This document shows, piece after piece, positions 27,419-37,323 of a stretch of DNA of 64,000 nt; the stretch's first letter is position 1; each line of letters begins with the position of its first letter. The translations under genes were made by a program, and so were the position numbers. The DNA lies in assembly GCA_902826615.1 (NCBI GenBank), contig CADEFN010000006.1:334717-398716 (forward strand), read 5' to 3'. Under the pieces are notes generated by a model. It saw nothing but the letters and a program-made list of their open reading frames with translations, had not been told where the DNA came from and made no database searches. This stretch comes from an uncultured Gemmatimonadota bacterium. Lineage in GTDB: Bacteria > Gemmatimonadota > Gemmatimonadetes > Gemmatimonadales > Gemmatimonadaceae.

Positions 27419-28644
27419 GAGTGGTGTGTGTGGTGTTGCTGGCCGTGGCCGCTGCGTGCAGCCGCGAACGCAAGGGTCCGGCGTACGCCGAGCAGGTGGC
27501 CGACGCCATCCCTCGGCTTGAACGGACGATGGGGCTCAAGTTCAAGACGCCGCCAAAGTTCGAGATGCGGTCGCGTGACGAGGTGCGCCAGTTTCTGGAG
27601 GAAGCGTTTGCAACGGACCTTCCCGAAGCAAGCCTACGCGGGCAGGATCGTCTGTATAAGCGCATGGGACTGCTGCCCGACTCCCTCGATCTCAAGAAGT
27701 TCATGATCGACCTTCTGACGGAGCAGATCGCGGGATACTACAATCCCAAAACGAAGGTGCTGTATATCGTTCAGGGTGCGAGTGATCAGATGGTGGCCGT
27801 GACGGTAATGCATGAGCTGGTGCATGCGCTTCAGGATCAGTACGCCCCACTCGATTCGCTGACCCGGGAAATTGATCGCGCCGACAAGGTGGCGGCAATC
27901 AAGTCAGTGATTGAGGGACAGGCCTTCATCGAGCAACTGAATGCGATGTCGTCGGGCGCGATGGACCTGGACGAGAATTGGAACACGGCGCGTGACGCCG
28001 TACGTGAGGGTTACACGGGCAGCCCGGTCTTTGGAAACGCTCCTTTTCTTCTGCAAGAGACTATGCTCTTCCCCTACCTTACCGGGGGTGAGTTCTACCG
28101 ACGTGCCAGGGGTACGAATGCCCGCAAGTTCCTTCTCTCCGACCCCCCGGTGTCGTCCGAGCAAGTGCTGCATCCAGCAAAGTTCCTGATTGATCGCGAC
28201 GATCCAACGGTCGTGAAGCTCCCTCCGGTAACTGGCGCCGATGCATTCTCTGGCGAACTCGGCGAATTCGAAACCCGCCTCTTCCTCTTTCAGCACCTCA
28301 AGGACCGCGATGCGGCCTACCGTGGGGCAGCCGGATGGGACGGTGACAAGTTCACCACCTTTACCACCGGGCGCGGCGATGGCATGGCCTGGCTCTCCGT
28401 GTGGGACACCTCGGTCGATGCTGCAGAGTTCCTCGATCTCGTCGACACCGCCCTGCTCAAGCGCTTTGACGATCTCAAGCCCGGTCAGTCTTCGGCCAGC
28501 CGACGCACCTTTACGGCGCGTGGACGCACCATTGCCGTGTCGGCCGTGGAAATTCAGGGACGACCCTGTGTGATGTACGTCGATGTGCCTGCGGGCTCGA
28601 GCATCGACGTGATCGACATCAAGAAGGTCGTGCTGGAGGAGTAG
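27415..28644 (+). CDS. Lipoprotein with HExxH zincin-like motif
   Basis: Starting at ATG 27415 (ATGA overlap with the ATPase gene) the protein has 409 residues and a lipoprotein signal (VVLLAVAAACS). The VTVMHELVHALQDQYAP segment near residue 130 is a zinc-peptidase-type HExxH helix. The next segment, VIEGQAFIEQLNAM, supplies a possible third ligand Glu in an EG(x)A motif, as seen in several putative membrane-anchored zincins. The protein is otherwise unlike characterised proteases. Substrate is unknown; co-transcription with the Clp-like ATPase hints at protein quality control. Confidence 0.75.
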   Translation: MRVVCVVLLAVAAACSRERKGPAYAEQVADAIPRLERTMGLKFKTPPKFEMRSRDEVRQFLEEAFATDLPEASLRGQDRLYKRMGLLPDSLDLKKFMIDLLTEQIAGYYNPKTKVLYIVQGASDQMVAVTVMHELVHALQDQYAPLDSLTREIDRADKVAAIKSVIEGQAFIEQLNAMSSGAMDLDENWNTARDAVREGYTGSPVFGNAPFLLQETMLFPYLTGGEFYRRARGTNARKFLLSDPPVSSEQVLHPAKFLIDRDDPTVVKLPPVTGADAFSGELGEFETRLFLFQHLKDRDAAYRGAAGWDGDKFTTFTTGRGDGMAWLSVWDTSVDAAEFLDLVDTALLKRFDDLKPGQSSASRRTFTARGRTIAVSAVEIQGRPCVMYVDVPAGSSIDVIDIKKVVLEE

Positions 28645-28738
28645 CCCCATCCGGCCGCAGCCCGACCTCAAGGCACTCTCCGAACCGCAAGCGCTCCGTC
28701 CCGAAGACGAAGCGCTGCGCCAGGCACGCCTGACGAGT

Positions 28739-29938
28739 ATGAAGCGCTGGGCGACCGGGCTCCTGATTCTCGCCACGGTGGTCTTTCTTGTCACACGCTG
28801 GCTGGAGCCGCAGTACCCCTGGCTGGCCATTGTGCGCGCCACGGCCGAAGCGGCCATGATCGGCGGGCTGGCCGACTGGTTTGCGGTCACGGCGCTGTTC
28901 CGGCACCCGATGGGAATCCCCATCCCTCACACGGCCATCATTCCCCGACGCAAGGACCGGGTGGGGGTGACGTTAGGCGCCTTTGTCCAGAAGAACTTCC
29001 TCAATCGTGATGTGATCGTCGCCAAGCTCCACACACTGAATGCCGCGGAGCGAGCGGCCAAGTGGATGGTGGAGCCCGAGAACGCCCGCACCATTGCCCG
29101 GCAGATCGCCCGAGCGCTCTCTGCCACGGCTAACGTGGTGCGCGATGAAGATGTCGAGGAGGCCATCACCAAAACGGCGGTGGCGCGGATTCGCGCCACG
29201 CAGGCCGCCCCCCTCATCGGCCGGTTTCTCGCGGTGCTCACCGCGGACAATCGGCATCAAGGGCTGCTCGATGACGCCATTCGGCTCACCGCAAAGTTCC
29301 TCTCCGAAAACCAGGATCTCATTCGTGAGCGCGTCGAGAACGAAAGCCCCTGGTGGATTCCCGGTGCGGTCGATGATCGCATCGCCCGCAAGATCGTCAC
29401 AGGGCTCGAGCGCACGATGCAGGCGGTCCACGAGGACCCCAACCATCCACTGCGTGCGCGATTCGACGACGCCCTCGACACCTTCATCGTCAAGCTGCAA
29501 GCCTCACCCGAGGTGATCATCAAGGCCGAGCAGATCAAGGAGGATGTGCTCAACGCTGAGGCGGTGCGGGGGTTCAGTGCCGCCATGTGGGCCGACGCCA
29601 AGGCGTCGATTGCGCGCTACGCCGAAGACCCCGACGGCTTCAAGCCCGAATCCATTCAGCGCGGGCTCACCGCCTTTGGTGAAGCCATCCAGCGCGACAA
29701 GGAACTGATGGAGAAGGTCGACGCCTGGCTCATTGAAGGCGTAGTCGCGGTGGTCGAGCGCTATCAGGGTGAAGTGGGTGAGCTGATTGCGAGCACAGTC
29801 AAACGCTGGGATCCCGACGCCACCTCCCGCCGCATCGAGCTGGCCATTGGCCGCGACCTGCAGTTCATCCGGATCAACGGGACGCTGGTGGGTGGCTTGG
29901 CCGGGATGATGTTGTATCTGCTGCAGCGGGTGTTTTAA
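28739..29938 (+). CDS. DUF445 membrane-anchored protein
   Basis: The 399-residue protein has an N-terminal transmembrane helix (TGLLILATVVFLVT) and the DUF445 signature AAMIGGLADWFAVTALFRHPMG with IPHTAIIPRRKDR. A long helical middle and a C-terminal hydrophobic segment (NGTLVGGLAGMMLYLL) follow. The family is of unknown function. Coding character continues about 25 codons upstream (EALRQARLTSMKRW), typical of the family, but no ATG, GTG or TTG was found there, so ATG 28739 is kept with the start uncertain. Confidence 0.85.
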   Translation: MKRWATGLLILATVVFLVTRWLEPQYPWLAIVRATAEAAMIGGLADWFAVTALFRHPMGIPIPHTAIIPRRKDRVGVTLGAFVQKNFLNRDVIVAKLHTLNAAERAAKWMVEPENARTIARQIARALSATANVVRDEDVEEAITKTAVARIRATQAAPLIGRFLAVLTADNRHQGLLDDAIRLTAKFLSENQDLIRERVENESPWWIPGAVDDRIARKIVTGLERTMQAVHEDPNHPLRARFDDALDTFIVKLQASPEVIIKAEQIKEDVLNAEAVRGFSAAMWADAKASIARYAEDPDGFKPESIQRGLTAFGEAIQRDKELMEKVDAWLIEGVVAVVERYQGEVGELIASTVKRWDPDATSRRIELAIGRDLQFIRINGTLVGGLAGMMLYLLQRVF

Positions 29939-29981
29939 ACGACTTGCTCCGGTTGCTCGCCCGGCCGCCGTGCGCCTCCGA

Positions 29982-31226
29982 TTACCGGGATGACGTGATG
30001 GCGTAGGAGCCGGAGGCCTGGCCCACACTTCTGTCCAGGGGATTGAAGAGCTGTGTCGCGAAACCCAGCGGCATGAGGAAGTTCTTCTCCGGGTTGAGTG
30101 CACCCCAGGCGATGGCCGCGGGGCTTATCGCTGGCTCCAACTCCGCAATGCCAAAGTCCGACCAGTTGGACGGGACTTGCCCCGAAAATTGGACCTGCGA
30201 CACCTGCTCGATGGCGTCGCGCGAGCTGCCGAATTCGGTGGTGCGCACGTTGATGGTCGCGCCTGCCACGATGAGGAACTTGCAGGTGTTGAGGAACACC
30301 GTCAGTGACATCCTCGGCCGTCCGAGACCCTGGGGCAGATCGAGAATGGCACCGCCACCCGTCTTCGTTCCGGTGACTTGTCCGTCAGAGCTCGCGCGTT
30401 GCGCGATGGCGGCGCTCCCGTCCACCGGACCGGACCACTGCACCGCGAGCAGGCCGGGAACGACTGGCGAAGTCCGCGTCATGGTTGCGGTCAGGTCGGC
30501 TTTGTCATCGGCATCGATCTCAAAGCCGCCATCGGTCCGTTGCTTCACCGCCTTGTAGCCGTACGAAATGATGCCCTTGAACTTCTCTTGATTAGCCACG
30601 CCGAAGCATGCACTCGACTGGTTGGTTTGCGTGACGTTCAGCGCGGCAGCGTTGCTGCTGACCGTCCCCGAGCGAGCGGTGATGCTTGTGACGCCAACCG
30701 CGAGCCCGGTTGCAGCGCCTGTGCTTGATATCGTCGCCACCGCCGGCGTCGCTGAAGTCCATGTCACCGGAGGGGTCACGGCGAGAGGAGCCCCATTGGG
30801 GTCGAGTGCCCTCACCGCATACTGCACTGACTGACCGATCGAGGTCGTGGCGATGGCGGGCGTCACCTCCAGTGTGAATGGCGCCTGCACGACAACAACT
30901 GCCGTATCGGCCTTGCCCCCGGTTGCTGCCACGATCTGCGTCTGTCCAACAGCTATCCCGGTCACCAGCCCACCCGAGGTCACACTGGCAATCGCGCCAT
31001 TGACACTTGACCAGGTCGGCGCCGTTGTCAGCACGGCGCCACTGGCAGCGGTCACGATTGCGGTGAGTGTACCGCTCCCGCCGACGAGCAGGTTCAAAGA
31101 GCGCGGCGTGATGGTCACGGCGGCGACCGCGGGAGGATTGGGCGGGGGCTGGGGTGGCGGCGCGCTGGTGCCCCCACCGCCACACGCAAGTGCGACGGTC
31201 GCGCAGATCAATACTCGCCTGAACAT
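29982..31226 (-). CDS. Lipoprotein with two bacterial Ig-like (BIG2) domains
   Basis: The 414-residue protein has a lipobox (TVALACGGGG), a proline-rich spacer (PPPQPPPNPP) and two BIG2-like domains at about 35-115 and 117-205. Each ends in the characteristic VASVTSGGLVTGIAVG / VATISSTGAATGLAVG pattern. A C-terminal region of about 200 residues is without recognised domain. Such proteins are usually surface-exposed adhesins or structural proteins. Transcribed alone on the minus strand. Confidence 0.82.
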   Translation of the reverse strand: MFRRVLICATVALACGGGGTSAPPPQPPPNPPAVAAVTITPRSLNLLVGGSGTLTAIVTAASGAVLTTAPTWSSVNGAIASVTSGGLVTGIAVGQTQIVAATGGKADTAVVVVQAPFTLEVTPAIATTSIGQSVQYAVRALDPNGAPLAVTPPVTWTSATPAVATISSTGAATGLAVGVTSITARSGTVSSNAAALNVTQTNQSSACFGVANQEKFKGIISYGYKAVKQRTDGGFEIDADDKADLTATMTRTSPVVPGLLAVQWSGPVDGSAAIAQRASSDGQVTGTKTGGGAILDLPQGLGRPRMSLTVFLNTCKFLIVAGATINVRTTEFGSSRDAIEQVSQVQFSGQVPSNWSDFGIAELEPAISPAAIAWGALNPEKNFLMPLGFATQLFNPLDRSVGQASGSYAITSSR

Positions 31227-31351
31227 GACGACCTCTACTTTCGCCGAACCGGGCGCGGGTGATGGTGGTTGTGCACCCTAGGAACGGTCGGCGGTGCCTC
31301 CCTTTCTCACCCAGGCATATCGAGGTCGGCTCCTCGCCAGCGCACCCGGCG

Positions 31352-31389
31352 CAGCGCCCCTCTCTGTTGTCCTCCGAGAGGGGGCGCTG
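31352..31389 (-). terminator. Hairpin terminator downstream of lon
   Basis: An inverted repeat of about 13 bp (left arm CAGCGCCCCTCTC, right arm GAGAGGGGGCGCTG with one bulged G) with an 11-base loop lies 6 bp past the lon stop on the minus strand. Confidence 0.65.
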
Positions 31390-31395
31390 TCGCTG

Positions 31396-33849
31396 TTACG
31401 GGCGGGCGGCGGGTGATTCTCCTCGCACGTCTGCGCGAACTTCGCGCTCCACCACCTCGGGCGAGGCGTCGGCCATCCCACTATCCGGCTTTGGCATCAG
31501 CGCCAGGCGCAGCACCTCGTCCATCGTCTTCACGAAGGTGAAGGCCATGTTCTTCCGAACCTCGTCAGGCACATCACGCAGGTCCTTCTGATTGCCGGCC
31601 GGGAGGATCACCTCTCGCAACCCGGCACGGTACGCGGCGAGCGTCTTTTCCTTCACGCCGCCAATCTCCAGCACCTTGCCGCGGAGTGTGACCTCGCCGG
31701 TCATGGCCAAATCGCGCCGCACCGACCGGCGGCTCAGCACACTGGCGAGGGCAAGCGTGACCGCCACACCGGCACTGGGACCATCCTTGGGCACGGAGCC
31801 GGCGGGGAAGTGAATGTGGAAGTCCGACTCCTTGAATTCCTTCTCGGTGACGTCGAGCGCGTCGGCGCGCGAGCGCACGAACGAGAGCGCAGCATCCACC
31901 GACTCCCGCATCACGTCGCCCAGCTGGCCGGTGACGGTGAGTTTGCCACTCCCCGCCATACGGAGGGCCTCGATGGTCATGATATCGCCACCTAACGAGG
32001 TCCAGGCCAGGCCGGTCACGGCACCAATCTCCGGCTCCTGCTCTGCCTCCTCGGCGGCGTGACGCGGCACGCCAAGAATTTCTTCAACGAGCAGGTTGTC
32101 CACCACCCATGCCCCTTCTTCGCCGTCTGCCTTCTTGCGAGCCCGCTTGCGCATGATGGCCGACAGGTTGCGCTCGAAGTTGCGGAGCCCGGCTTCACGC
32201 GAATACCGCGACGACACGTAGCCCAGCACCTCATCAGTGAACTGGAGATCCTTGTCCGAGATGCCGTGATCCTCGAGCAACCGCGGAATCAGGTATCGCC
32301 AGGCAATTTCGACTTTCTCTTCGACGGTGTACCCGGCAATGCGGATCACTTCCATGCGGTCGCGTAGCGGCGCCGGAATATCAAAGAGGTTGTTGGCCGT
32401 GCAGATGAAGAGCACGCTCGACAGGTCGAACTGCAGGTTGAGGTAGTGGTCGACAAAGTCGTGGTTCTGCGACGGGTCGAGCACTTCAAGCATGGCCGCG
32501 GTGGGATCACCCGACGCGCCGCCACCCGACATCTTGTCGATTTCGTCGATCATCAGCACGGGGTCGCGCACCCCAACACGCCGCAGCGCCTGGAGCAGGA
32601 GCCCGGGCATGGCGCCCACATAGGTGCGCCGGTGACCGCGGATTTCGGCTTCATCACGCACGCCGCCCACGGCGATGCGGTAGAAGGCCCGCCCTATCGA
32701 GGTGGCGATGGCCTCGCCTAACGATGTTTTCCCGGTGCCCGGGGGACCTACAAAACAGAGGATGGGGCCGTGTGGATCGCCGCCACGCAGCTTGCGCACC
32801 GCCAGAAACTCGATGATGCGTTCCTTCGCTTCCATCAGGCCGTAGTGCCGACCCTCCAGGGCCTCCTCGACCTTCGCGAGCTCGATCATTTCGTCGCCAC
32901 TGCGCTTGTGCCAGGGCAAGCCGAGGATCCAGTCGAGATAGTTGCGGATGACCTGGTACTCACTCGACGCCGGGGAGAGCATGCGCAGCCGTTCAGTCTC
33001 GCGGCGTGCCTCCTGGCCGACGCGCTCCGGGAGTTTGGCGTCGTCGATCTTCTTGAGGAGTTCGACGGCCTCCTTTTCTCCGGGGTCCGTCTCGCCAAGC
33101 TCCGACTGGATCGCGCGCAGCTGCTGGCGCAGGTAGAACTCGCGCTGATGCTGCTCGATTTTCACTTCGGTCTGCTTCTTCACGTCTTCCATCACGCGGG
33201 CGCGCGCCACTTCGCGCTCCAGCCGCGACAGGATGAAGCGCATCCGCTGCCCGATGTCGAGCCGCTGCAGCACCTCGTCCTTGTCGGAAATACGGAAGTT
33301 CATGTTCGTGGCCGCGAGGTCGGCAAAACGCCCCGGGTCGGACACGTTCATCTTGAGAATCTGCGGGACTTCGTCGGGAATACGGTCGACGAGATCGGCG
33401 AGTGTCTCGGCGGCCGATACGATGCGTGTGACCAGATCATCCAGATCGTTAGGGTCGGCTGGGAGTTCACGGGCCGGCCGCACCCCCACCACCACAAAGG
33501 GCTCCTCCTGGTCTACCGACTCGATCGTGATGCGTCGCAGACCCTGCAGCGTGATCTGGACCGTGTCGCCCGGCAGGTTGATGCGCTCGTGGACACGTGC
33601 GGCCACACCCACGCGGCCGATGAACTTCTGGTTGTCCACCGCATCTTCGGCGTCGCCCCCGGTGACGACCAGGGCGACGATGAGACCCGGGTCCTCATTG
33701 GCGCGGAGGAGTGCAAGGTTCTCGGGTGATCCCATCTGCACCGCGATGGTGCCGAGTGGGTACACGATGGTGGAGCGCAGCGCCATGAGCGGCAGCCGGG
33801 GCGGCAGCTCCTGGCCAAGGATTTCGTCGCGACGTTGAGGACGGGACAT
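31396..33849 (-). CDS. lon: ATP-dependent Lon protease
   Basis: The 817-residue protein has all Lon domains: an N-terminal substrate-binding domain (LPLMALRSTIVYPLGT), a coiled linker (REFYLRQQLRAIQSELGE), AAA+ with Walker A GPPGTGKTSLG and Walker B PVLMIDEIDKM, and a C-terminal protease with the Ser in PKDGPSAGV and the Lys in IGGVKEKTLAA. It degrades damaged and regulatory proteins in the cytoplasm. A 70-residue insert or variation is not apparent. A hairpin terminator follows. Confidence 0.97.
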   Translation of the reverse strand: MSRPQRRDEILGQELPPRLPLMALRSTIVYPLGTIAVQMGSPENLALLRANEDPGLIVALVVTGGDAEDAVDNQKFIGRVGVAARVHERINLPGDTVQITLQGLRRITIESVDQEEPFVVVGVRPARELPADPNDLDDLVTRIVSAAETLADLVDRIPDEVPQILKMNVSDPGRFADLAATNMNFRISDKDEVLQRLDIGQRMRFILSRLEREVARARVMEDVKKQTEVKIEQHQREFYLRQQLRAIQSELGETDPGEKEAVELLKKIDDAKLPERVGQEARRETERLRMLSPASSEYQVIRNYLDWILGLPWHKRSGDEMIELAKVEEALEGRHYGLMEAKERIIEFLAVRKLRGGDPHGPILCFVGPPGTGKTSLGEAIATSIGRAFYRIAVGGVRDEAEIRGHRRTYVGAMPGLLLQALRRVGVRDPVLMIDEIDKMSGGGASGDPTAAMLEVLDPSQNHDFVDHYLNLQFDLSSVLFICTANNLFDIPAPLRDRMEVIRIAGYTVEEKVEIAWRYLIPRLLEDHGISDKDLQFTDEVLGYVSSRYSREAGLRNFERNLSAIMRKRARKKADGEEGAWVVDNLLVEEILGVPRHAAEEAEQEPEIGAVTGLAWTSLGGDIMTIEALRMAGSGKLTVTGQLGDVMRESVDAALSFVRSRADALDVTEKEFKESDFHIHFPAGSVPKDGPSAGVAVTLALASVLSRRSVRRDLAMTGEVTLRGKVLEIGGVKEKTLAAYRAGLREVILPAGNQKDLRDVPDEVRKNMAFTFVKTMDEVLRLALMPKPDSGMADASPEVVEREVRADVRGESPAARP

Positions 33850-33991
33850 GTCCGAAGGAAGGAGTGTCAGGTGCGCCCAAAGCTAAGCGGCTGCGACCCG
33901 CGTCGCCCGGTTCATGTGTGTGACTGCACTTTTTTCCGGACCTGCTCCGGCTTCCAGCACCGCTCCGGCCCTGTGGAGTGCTCCGGGCCTG

Positions 33992-35758
33992 CTACCTCTT
34001 CCCCGTGGTCCCAAGTGAGTCCGTCAGATGCCGAGCGCGCGAGAGATCTGTGGCGTACGCCGCGTCGCTCACGAGGTTGGTCGCCTCCTTTTTGTCCGCA
34101 AAGTGGAAGAGCATCTCCTTCCCATCGGGGTGGCGGATATACTGCACCGAGTCCAGCGCGACGCTGACCACTGGCCCCTTCGCGTTAGGTAGCCCCGTCT
34201 CGACGTTGATCCCCTTGTTGGCGTATGAAAATGCGGGGCTGCGTGGACCGCTACCGAGCAGCGAATTCCCCGGCAGTGGCCCGGGTCGACCCGTGAGGTC
34301 CAGCAGTGTCGCCGGCAGGTCGCGCAGCGAGAGTGTGCCCGCGAGCCGCGTCCCCGCCGTGATGCGGGATGGGTATCTCATCACCAGCGGCACCCACAGC
34401 AACTCGCGGTAGGCCGCAGTCGCGTGGCCCCAGACTTCATGCTCACCGAAGAGCTCACCGTGATCACCGACGACGGCAAGAATGGTATTGTCCAGATCTC
34501 CGCGGACACGCAGCGAGTCGACAATGCGACCGAGCTGGAAGTCCATGTAGGCGATGCCGGCGTCGTACTTGTCCTGCCCGGAAGGGTTGTCCGAAAAGCG
34601 CTTCATGAACTCAGGCGGAGCCCACCTCGGAGTGTGCGCGTCAAACATGTTCAGGAACGCAAAGAAGGGCCGGTCGCTTTCCAGTGTCTTGTGCCACCCC
34701 AGAAACTGGTCGGCGGTGACTTCGGCGATCTTGTGGTCGAAGTACAAGGAGACCGGCATGCGCCAGGAGGCGTACCGGAAGCCTCCAAGGCGCTTTCGCA
34801 GACCACCTTGTGCCGTAATCGCCGCGTACATCTTGTCGACTTGCCACGGCCATCCACTCAGGAGGACCTGGAACGGGGTGCGCATGTAGTCCATCGTGGT
34901 GTCGAAGCCACGCATGACACGAGAGTCCCACCCCGTGTATACCTCATTGGCCGTAAACCCGCCCGTGGCGTATCCGCGCTCGGCGAGGACCTCAGCGAGG
35001 GTTGGCCTTTCCCTGGAAAGTCCCCGGAAGAAGTCGACCCCGATCTCTGGCGAATAGACGCCGGTAAACATCGTGGCGTGCGAGGGGAGGGTCCACGGGG
35101 CCGTCGCATAGGCCTTTTCGGCGAGAAGCCCCTCGGCAGCGAGCCGCTCGATGGCTGGCGCTGTTGGCTTGGGGTAGCCGTATCCGCTCACGCTGGCAGC
35201 CCTGGTCACGTCGAGGACCACGAGCAGAACATTGGGCTGATTGGTGTCGGCTAGTGTGGCGCGCTTCCCATGCTCGGGAAAGGCCATACGAACGGCAACC
35301 GTCAGGATGGCCAGTGCAGCCAGGCTGAACCCGGCGATCCGCATACGCCATTTCGCGAAGCCGGCTCCTGCGGCGAGACCGCCGAATCGCACGCCAATCC
35401 CCGCGCCGACCGCCACTCCCGCCCAGGTTGCGATGGCGTCGTAACGGAGCATGAAGACGAAGGCAGCAACTCCCCCGAGAAAGCCGGACGCAGCCATCAC
35501 CACCCAGCGCTTTGGCACCAGGGCACCCAATGCGAGGAAGGGGAGTGAGCAACCGGCCATGAAGACGAGCCAGGATGCCGGCGCCATCCACGGGAGGTCG
35601 CGCGACGCGAAGATGATGCGGTTGGCGAAGGTGGTCCAACCCAGTTGCCAGAGTACCTGTAAGGCGGCCGCCGTGAAGGCGACGGCCACGGCGGTCAGGG
35701 CGATCTCCGTCAGCGCGTGGCCGCGGGTCAGTCCGGTCTTTTCTGGAGTGCTCAGCAT
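33992..35758 (-). CDS. Membrane sulfatase/phosphodiesterase-like hydrolase
   Basis: Starting at ATG 35758 the 588-residue protein has about five N-terminal transmembrane helices (to about residue 170). An alkaline-phosphatase-superfamily domain follows: NVLLVVLDVTRAASVSGYG, TLPSHATMFTG, FFAFLNMFDAHTP and VVGDHGELFGEHEVWGH. It lacks the CxPxR motif needed for formylglycine sulfatases; the nucleophile position has Thr/Ser (WTLPSH). It is therefore more likely a phosphodiesterase or phosphoglycerol-transferase-type enzyme than a true sulfatase. A longer GTG start at 35794 is possible. Confidence 0.8.
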   Translation of the reverse strand: MLSTPEKTGLTRGHALTEIALTAVAVAFTAAALQVLWQLGWTTFANRIIFASRDLPWMAPASWLVFMAGCSLPFLALGALVPKRWVVMAASGFLGGVAAFVFMLRYDAIATWAGVAVGAGIGVRFGGLAAGAGFAKWRMRIAGFSLAALAILTVAVRMAFPEHGKRATLADTNQPNVLLVVLDVTRAASVSGYGYPKPTAPAIERLAAEGLLAEKAYATAPWTLPSHATMFTGVYSPEIGVDFFRGLSRERPTLAEVLAERGYATGGFTANEVYTGWDSRVMRGFDTTMDYMRTPFQVLLSGWPWQVDKMYAAITAQGGLRKRLGGFRYASWRMPVSLYFDHKIAEVTADQFLGWHKTLESDRPFFAFLNMFDAHTPRWAPPEFMKRFSDNPSGQDKYDAGIAYMDFQLGRIVDSLRVRGDLDNTILAVVGDHGELFGEHEVWGHATAAYRELLWVPLVMRYPSRITAGTRLAGTLSLRDLPATLLDLTGRPGPLPGNSLLGSGPRSPAFSYANKGINVETGLPNAKGPVVSVALDSVQYIRHPDGKEMLFHFADKKEATNLVSDAAYATDLSRARHLTDSLGTTGKR

Positions 35759-35882
35759 GGGCTCATAAGAACGCAATGTGAGGGCCAATCTCACGGTTGA
35801 GCGCTTCTTCCCACAAGACGACGAAATGTCGTAAATCGTTCACTTGCTTGGCCTTGCGGGTACAGCTAACTTAGCGGGCTCC

Positions 35883-37205
35883 ATGTTCACAGAGCTTTCC
35901 GACAAGATCGCTGGCGTATTTGCCAAGCTCCGCGGCCGCGGTGTCCTGAACGAGTCGGACATCAAGGATGGCCTGCGGGAGATCCGTCGTGTCCTGCTCG
36001 AGGCCGACGTGTCGTTCCAGCTCACACGCGAGTTCCTGGAACGGGTCGAGAAGAAAGCGATCGGCGTCCTGCAGATTCGCACGGTTTCGCCGGCCCAGCA
36101 ACTGGTCAAGATCGTTCATGACGAACTGACCGTGATGCTGGGCGAGACCCGCGAGGGTCTCAAGCTCAGCTCCGTGCCCCCGACGGTCGTGATGATGGTG
36201 GGGCTTCAGGGTTCCGGAAAAACCACCACGGCGGGCAAACTCGCTCGCCGACTCAAAGGGGAAGGGCGCGCGACACGCCTGGTGGCAGCCGACGTCTATC
36301 GTCCTGCCGCCATCGACCAGCTCGAAACGTTAGGCGCCCAGCTCGAGGTCCCCGTCTACGCCGACCGGACCACCCGCGACGTGGTGCGTATCGCCAAGGC
36401 CGGCATCGAAGAAGCCAAACGCGCCCGCGATCGGGTGGTGATCCTCGATACCGCCGGCCGCCTGCAGATCGACGAAGACATGATGCAGGAGCTGGTGCGG
36501 GTGAAGGAGGCCGTCCATCCCGACGAAATCCTCCTCGTCGCCGACGGCATGACGGGGCAGGATGCGGTGCGCATCGCCGAGGGGTTCAACAAGGCGTTAG
36601 GCGTGACCGGCATCATCCTCACCAAGATGGATGGCGACGCGCGTGGTGGCGCCGCCCTGTCCATCTACGGCGTCACGAAGAAGCCGATCAAATACATCGG
36701 TGTCGGTGAAAAGGCCGATGCGCTCGAGGAGTTCCATCCTGAGCGAATGGCGGGCCGTATCCTGCAGATGGGCGACGTACTGTCGCTGGTCGAAAAGGCG
36801 CAGGAAACCATCGATGTCGCCGAAGCGAAGAAACTCGAGAAGAAGGTCCGCAAGGAAGGCCTCGATCTCGAGGACTTCCTGACGGCCATGCGGCAGATGC
36901 AGAAGCTGGGGCCGCTCGAGGGCGTGCTGAAGATGCTCCCGGGTGTGAACAGCAAAATGCTCAAGCAGGCGAACCTCGACCCCAAGCGGATGAAACATGT
37001 CGAGGCCATAGTCCTGAGCATGACCAAGGAAGAGCGCAAGGATCCCACGTTGATCAATGGATCCCGGCGCTCGCGCATTGCCCGCGGGAGTGGCCGCACT
37101 ACCAATGAGGTAAACCGGCTGCTGGAGCAGTTCCGCGACATGCAGAAGATGATGAAGAAGGCGGCGTCGGGTGGCCGGATGGGCCTCCCGTTCGGGCGCA
37201 TGTAA
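35883..37205 (+). CDS. ffh: Signal recognition particle protein Ffh
   Basis: The 440-residue protein (start MFTELSDKIAGVFAKL) has the NG GTPase domain with GLQGSGKTTTAGKLA, DVYRPAAIDQL, DTAGRLQID and TKMDGDARGG. A methionine-rich M domain follows (FLTAMRQMQKLGPLEGVLKMLPG, SRRSRIARGSG, FRDMQKMMKK). It binds 4.5S RNA and signal peptides for co-translational membrane targeting. It precedes the rpsP-rimM-trmD-rplS group, as in many bacteria. Confidence 0.97.
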   Translation: MFTELSDKIAGVFAKLRGRGVLNESDIKDGLREIRRVLLEADVSFQLTREFLERVEKKAIGVLQIRTVSPAQQLVKIVHDELTVMLGETREGLKLSSVPPTVVMMVGLQGSGKTTTAGKLARRLKGEGRATRLVAADVYRPAAIDQLETLGAQLEVPVYADRTTRDVVRIAKAGIEEAKRARDRVVILDTAGRLQIDEDMMQELVRVKEAVHPDEILLVADGMTGQDAVRIAEGFNKALGVTGIILTKMDGDARGGAALSIYGVTKKPIKYIGVGEKADALEEFHPERMAGRILQMGDVLSLVEKAQETIDVAEAKKLEKKVRKEGLDLEDFLTAMRQMQKLGPLEGVLKMLPGVNSKMLKQANLDPKRMKHVEAIVLSMTKEERKDPTLINGSRRSRIARGSGRTTNEVNRLLEQFRDMQKMMKKAASGGRMGLPFGRM

Positions 37206-37323
37206 GTTTGCAGTTCCCGGCGGCGCTCCGGCGCTGCCACGTTCGGCCGGGTGCGACTCGGAAATGCCGAGTCTCGCGATGAGCCCGGAGCAGGACCTGT
37301 TCTCTGATTGAGGAGTTGGTGCA

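Noticed and set aside
33992..35758. Formylglycine-type sulfatase
   Set aside because: The required CxPxR motif is absent; the nucleophile position is Thr/Ser.
35759..35794. GTG 35794 as start of the sulfatase-like gene
   Set aside because: ATG 35758 is nearer the first membrane helix and neither has a clear ribosome site; ATG preferred.
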